A stretch of 64,000 nucleotides of DNA from an uncultured Prevotella sp. (GTDB taxonomy: Bacteria; Bacteroidota; Bacteroidia; Bacteroidales; Bacteroidaceae), in the NCBI GenBank assembly GCA_900319905.1, contig ONQB01000004.1:62001-126000 (forward strand). Direction: 5' to 3'. The notes under the pieces were generated by a model that saw only the letters and a program-made list of their open reading frames with translations, was not told where the DNA came from and did no database searches. A program made the translations under genes and the position numbers. Positions within the stretch are counted from its first letter, which is position 1. Each line of letters starts with the position of its first letter. Below, piece after piece: positions 60,796 through 64,000 of this stretch.

Positions 60796-63566
60796 TTTCT
60801 TTTCGGTGTCTTGATTAAGTTCCAAGCTATTGTGAACATGGCATAGCGTCCCAAGCCGTTGGTGGTGGTCTCGGTGCGTCCTTGGGCGTCGAGGACGAAG
60901 CGGCGCCGTTTGTACTGACCAAGGAGGTCCAGGCCCTGCAGCTTGAGCAGCAGTCGGCCTTGTAGGAGACTCTTGGACAGTTGCGCGTTCCATATCCATT
61001 CCGTGGTATTCATCTCGCTGGCTTGATAACCCCGATGACAATAGGCCGTCAGTGAGGTGGAGAACTGGTAGAGCTTCTGCCCGGCGCAGAAGAAGGTCGG
61101 AACATTGAACATGGTGTTGAGCCCTACGTGGAAGTCGGCTGCATTGATGGTCTGGAAACCGGCGCGACTGCCCGTGATGTGGTTCCACCGACCTGCGGCG
61201 CTGAGCGAGAGCTGTGCATGCTCCGACGGGTTCCAATCCACCTTTTCCTGTCCGCCAAGCATGAAGTTATTGACGGTGCTACTCATGGGCGTGTCGGTCG
61301 TTGTGGCCAGGTCAACGCTATGGGCAAAGGAAGGATTCACCGAGGCGCTGAGCACCCAATGCTTCTGCTTATCAAGCGGCGTAGTGTATTCCGTCTTCAT
61401 GCCGCAAGTCCAGTTGCCGTTGACGTTTTGTGGCGTGGCCGTCGTCACGCCCGTCCGTTGGTCGATGTGCAGCGCCGTTGCCACTGCATTATCGGTGTGG
61501 CTCCACTGCACCGACACATTGAAGAGCTTCTGGTCGCTAATGTTCCAACGATACGAGGCCGCAGCTTGCAGAATGTGGCTGTCGCGCAGTCCTTTGTTTC
61601 CACGCACGATATAGAGCGGATTGCTGTCGTCGCTGAAGTCAATCATCCGCGTCAGGTCGGGCATCAGCGAGTAGCCTTTCACCTCTGCGCTCACCTCACG
61701 TCCGCCGGCGCTCCACTTGAGGGTAGCCGTCGGTTCGAGGAAGCAGCGACTTCTGCTCACATGCTGACGGGTCGTACGCCAGGCATTGAGGCTCGCCCTT
61801 TGGAAGCGAAGAGGCAGGGTGACGGTTGTCTCTCCGTTTTTGAATCCTTTTGAGAAACACAGCCCGGCCGTGTGCTGCCACTGGCTCTCGCGGTAGCAAT
61901 AGCTGTTGGCAGCATCGAGGACTGAGAGCAGGGCATCGGCCGACGAAGGCAGCATGCCAAGCGCCAGCGTGTCGGCTCCTTGCAGACGGTCGAGCCGGTA
62001 GAACAAGTTGTCGGTGCGGCTGTGGCGATAGGAGAAATCATAGTAGGGCGAGAGCATCATGCCGTAGCCGTTATAGTCGTAGCTGGCATGCGCCCCAAGG
62101 TCCACGTCACGGGCATGGAAGTCGGCGTAGTGATGACGCCTCTCGTCCGTGGCGCCGCCGTCGGCATAGTCGAGTGAATAGAGCGAGAAAGTCCTGTCCG
62201 TCTGTCTGTTGTAGGTGAGGTGACCGTTCAGCCTAATCAGGTCGGCCACCATGCTGATGTAATCGTTTGACTTGAGCCCAATCGTCAGCGCGTTGCTCCT
62301 GCCCTGCGTCCGGTTTGTGAGGGTGTTGAGCAAACGGTTGCCGCCGAGCGTCGTACCGTCGAGGCTGCTGAGGGGTGTGGCTCTGCGGTAGAAGAAGTCG
62401 AGATAGTTATCGCTGGAGATGGTCTTCCTGTTGAGTCTGAAGATGCCCCCTGCCTTGAGATTGTCGGTGGACTGCGCGGCCCTGCTGTCCGTCTGTTCCA
62501 TCTTGTCGCCACCTTTCAGAAAAGTCTGTTGGTTGCGGTTGGTCTCGAGGTTGTTGTTCTGATGCTGATAAGTCACGTTGAGATCAGCGTACGACAGATG
62601 GTCATCCAAGAATTTACTGAGGTCCACGCCCGCCGTCTTTGTCGTCGTGGTGCCGTCGCCCGCGTCCTCCGGTTTCCATTCACCGGTGGTATTGTTGGTA
62701 CTGACCTCGTTGATATTGTTCATATTGCCGAAGACAATGGCGCGTGTCGGGTCGTTCATGTCCATGCCGAAGCCCCGCAGGCGATAGCGGCTGTCCGTCC
62801 CGCTGCCGGCCTCCACATTCCCAATGAAGCCGTGGCTGTACTCCTTTTTCAGCCTGACATCCATGGTGTAGACCTGGTCGTTCATGTTCTTCCCCGTCAT
62901 ATTCGAAGCCATGCCGTTGCGGTCATACACCTTAATCTTACTCACCGTATAGGCCGGCAGGTTCTGCAGTGCCACCTTTGCGTTGCCGCCGAAGAAGTCG
63001 CGGCCGTTGACGAGCAGCGTCTCCACGGCGTGTCCGTTGACGGAAATCTGTCCGTCGCTTGAGATGGCGGCGCCGGGCAGAATACGTATCAGTTCGTCGA
63101 GCATGCTGCCCTCGGCAGTCTTGAAGGCCTCGGCGTTATAGATGATGGTGTCGCCACTATAGACCATCTTGATCTTGGTGGCCCGCACCTGCACCTCGGG
63201 CAGTTGCCTGATGGTCTTGTTCATCCGGATGTTGCCCACCTTAATCACGAACTGGCGCATCGATTGCAGGAGGAAACTCACATAGGCATCATCGTAACCG
63301 ACGGCCCGTGCGCGGATAATGTACCGCCCCTCCCTACTCACGCTGAAATCGAACAGTCCCATGGCGAACGGCTGGTCGGGTGCAGAGAGCGAGACCGTGG
63401 TGTCGAGAGGAATGCTGTCCTCCGTCATCAGCACGAGCGTCACATCTCCGAGGTTCTCTCCCGTCAGATTGTCCAAGGTGCGCCCGCTGACAGATACCTT
63501 TCTGTCACGGGCCAGTGTGGCTAGGGACAGAAGGAAAAGGAAGAAAAAGATGGCGGTGCGCTTCAT
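60792..63566 (-). CDS. TonB-receptor-type outer-membrane beta-barrel protein
   Basis: A 924-residue outer-membrane protein. The signal peptide ends LAR (about 20). An N-terminal carboxypeptidase-regulatory-like domain (about 22-115: VSVSGRTLDNLTGENLGDVT) precedes a plug (about 120-225: VYSGDTIIYNAEAFKTAEGS, MLDELIRILPGAAISSDGQI, TLLVNGRDFFGG). The rest forms a barrel of alternating strands up to YAMFTIAWNLI. It is not SusC-like and has no SusD partner. It belongs to the outer-membrane-barrel group of TonB-dependent proteins. It starts 9 bp after the double-glycine peptide gene and overlaps glf by 4 bp, so it is translated in one operon with them. Peptide uptake or export is a possible role. 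Confidence 0.85.
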   Translation of the reverse strand: MKRTAIFFFLFLLSLATLARDRKVSVSGRTLDNLTGENLGDVTLVLMTEDSIPLDTTVSLSAPDQPFAMGLFDFSVSREGRYIIRARAVGYDDAYVSFLLQSMRQFVIKVGNIRMNKTIRQLPEVQVRATKIKMVYSGDTIIYNAEAFKTAEGSMLDELIRILPGAAISSDGQISVNGHAVETLLVNGRDFFGGNAKVALQNLPAYTVSKIKVYDRNGMASNMTGKNMNDQVYTMDVRLKKEYSHGFIGNVEAGSGTDSRYRLRGFGMDMNDPTRAIVFGNMNNINEVSTNNTTGEWKPEDAGDGTTTTKTAGVDLSKFLDDHLSYADLNVTYQHQNNNLETNRNQQTFLKGGDKMEQTDSRAAQSTDNLKAGGIFRLNRKTISSDNYLDFFYRRATPLSSLDGTTLGGNRLLNTLTNRTQGRSNALTIGLKSNDYISMVADLIRLNGHLTYNRQTDRTFSLYSLDYADGGATDERRHHYADFHARDVDLGAHASYDYNGYGMMLSPYYDFSYRHSRTDNLFYRLDRLQGADTLALGMLPSSADALLSVLDAANSYCYRESQWQHTAGLCFSKGFKNGETTVTLPLRFQRASLNAWRTTRQHVSRSRCFLEPTATLKWSAGGREVSAEVKGYSLMPDLTRMIDFSDDSNPLYIVRGNKGLRDSHILQAAASYRWNISDQKLFNVSVQWSHTDNAVATALHIDQRTGVTTATPQNVNGNWTCGMKTEYTTPLDKQKHWVLSASVNPSFAHSVDLATTTDTPMSSTVNNFMLGGQEKVDWNPSEHAQLSLSAAGRWNHITGSRAGFQTINAADFHVGLNTMFNVPTFFCAGQKLYQFSTSLTAYCHRGYQASEMNTTEWIWNAQLSKSLLQGRLLLKLQGLDLLGQYKRRRFVLDAQGRTETTTNGLGRYAMFTIAWNLIKTPKRK

Positions 63567-63575
63567 ACACTCTTG

Positions 63576-63836
63576 TTACAAGCAAAGCAAATCAGGGCAA
63601 GTACCAACTCGCATACATGAACCGGAATAATACGATGTCCTGTTCGGATAATAGGTGTAACTGAAACTGCAAGAACTTCTTTCTCCTTTTCCCCGACATG
63701 CCCCTATCTGACCTGGGACAGACCCACTGCAATTGTATTGATCAGTCCCGTTGGTACTGCCGCCAAATACAAGCTTCAACTCGTCTCTGCTTAGGAGATA
63801 AGTCTCTTCACAATTAACAAATTTGAAATTCTTCAT
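63576..63836 (-). CDS. Double-glycine-leader, cysteine-rich secreted peptide precursor
   Basis: An 86-residue precursor. The leader ends LLSRDELKLVFGG, with Gly25-Gly26 and the hydrophobic spacing typical of peptides cleaved by C39-peptidase ABC exporters. The 60-residue mature part has six cysteines (in YNCSG, GACRG, SSCSF, GSCMR, GTCPD, LLCL) and many Ser, Tyr and Gly residues, suggesting three disulfides or thioether/other modification. The gene lies 37 bp after the stop of a HlyD-like adaptor and 9 bp before the receptor gene. I recognise no known bacteriocin sequence. Possible roles are bacteriocin, signal or glycosylated peptide. Confidence 0.75.
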   Translation of the reverse strand: MKNFKFVNCEETYLLSRDELKLVFGGSTNGTDQYNCSGSVPGQIGACRGKGERSSCSFSYTYYPNRTSYYSGSCMRVGTCPDLLCL

Positions 63837-63873
63837 GATGTTGTAGTTTTAAAGTAAATATTTGATTTTAATG

Positions 63874-64000
63874 TTATTGTCTCACATTGAAATATCTCTC
63901 CATTGGCTGAATGAATCTTTCTATCAGTTTCTTATTGTCAATCACTATTTCCGCAGTTCCCGACAATCTTTGGTTCAATGGTATATATTTGCCATAATCG
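63874..64000 (-). CDS. HlyD-family secretion adaptor, C-terminal end
   Basis: The last 42 codons of a gene that continues beyond the window edge. The readable end is YIPLNQRLSGTAEIVIDNKK followed by LIERFIQPMERYF and a TAA at 63874-63876. The RLSGTAEIV...LIERF pattern is the usual C-terminus of Bacteroidota HlyD-like membrane-fusion proteins that work with peptidase-containing ABC exporters. The adjacent double-glycine peptide is the expected substrate. An ABC transporter with an N-terminal C39 peptidase is predicted just beyond 64000. Confidence 0.75.
   Translation of the reverse strand, partial: DYGKYIPLNQRLSGTAEIVIDNKKLIERFIQPMERYFNVRQ

Noticed and set aside
60796..61236. N-terminal extension of UDP-galactopyranose mutase to 519 residues
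   Set aside because: The extra 147 residues are out-of-frame receptor sequence; the flavin-binding start MKKYDYLIVGAG lies at 60795.
62529..63062. 177-codon plus-strand frame opposite the outer-membrane receptor
   Set aside because: Shadow of the receptor gene; no start signal or motif.

Overview
The window looks like chromosome of a plant-polysaccharide-degrading member of the Bacteroidota, most likely Prevotellaceae (Prevotella/Segatella). The evidence is a SusC-type TonB-linked transporter, many carbohydrate-active enzymes, several secreted proteins with C-terminal type IX secretion (T9SS) sorting tails, and recurrent Bacteroidota promoters (TTTG or TTG, about 19-20 bp, then TAnnTTTG). 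No tRNA, rRNA, CRISPR array, integrase or transposase was recognised.

Layout. (1) 1-9.8 kb, minus strand: a truncated SusC porin, a GH28 pectinase, an acyltransferase of the HGSNAT family paired with a GH89 alpha-N-acetylglucosaminidase, and an alanine/sodium symporter. (2) 9.8-24.9 kb: secreted proteins with T9SS-type tails (an Omp28/thioredoxin-like protein, an unknown 591-residue protein, a LamG plus alginate-lyase-fold protein, an 840-residue surface protein containing a G8 tract, and a GH30 enzyme). Among them lie a membrane-spanning sensor/AraC regulator without a kinase and a 63-residue small protein. (3) 25.1-36.6 kb: a PL11-GH43-GH35 operon for rhamnogalacturonan/galactan side chains downstream of glmS. 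Divergent from it is a kdgK-eda operon for 2-keto-3-deoxy sugar acids, ending in a GltD-like oxidoreductase. (4) 36.8-38.2 kb: a decayed glycosidase fragment, a Nim-like flavoprotein and a DUF488 protein. (5) 38.2-57.1 kb: one long minus-strand operon of 19 genes for an aryl-polyene/flexirubin-like lipid pigment. (6) 57.1-58.8 kb: a phosphatase fusion and a rhodanese. (7) 58.9-64 kb, minus strand: a HlyD C-terminus, a cysteine-rich double-glycine-leader peptide, a TonB-type outer-membrane barrel, UDP-galactopyranose mutase and a putative glycosyltransferase. These are tightly packed and end in a clear terminator.

How the genes fit together. The carbohydrate half suggests attack on pectin (GH28, PL11), galactan/arabinogalactan (GH30, GH43, GH35) and uronate polymers, with KdgK and Eda converting 2-keto-3-deoxygluconate to pyruvate and glyceraldehyde 3-phosphate. 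GH89 and the HGSNAT-like protein point to handling of alpha-linked GlcNAc/GlcN from host glycans. The polyene operon has two acyl carrier proteins, two ketosynthases each carrying an extra ketosynthase-like segment, a ketoreductase, two hotdog dehydratases, a thioesterase, an aryl-acid ligase, acyl- and glycosyltransferases, an O-methyltransferase and export parts (MMPL, LolA, a small EamA transporter). It also contains two secreted esterases.

The most novel-looking locus is the right-end operon, which may make and export a disulfide-rich peptide that is either received by the adjacent barrel or modified with galactofuranose. That interpretation is inference; the peptide, its leader and the gene packing are seen directly. 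Decayed glycosidase pieces, a 39-bp perfect inverted repeat and two arrays of about 22-bp repeats mark the intergenic spaces.
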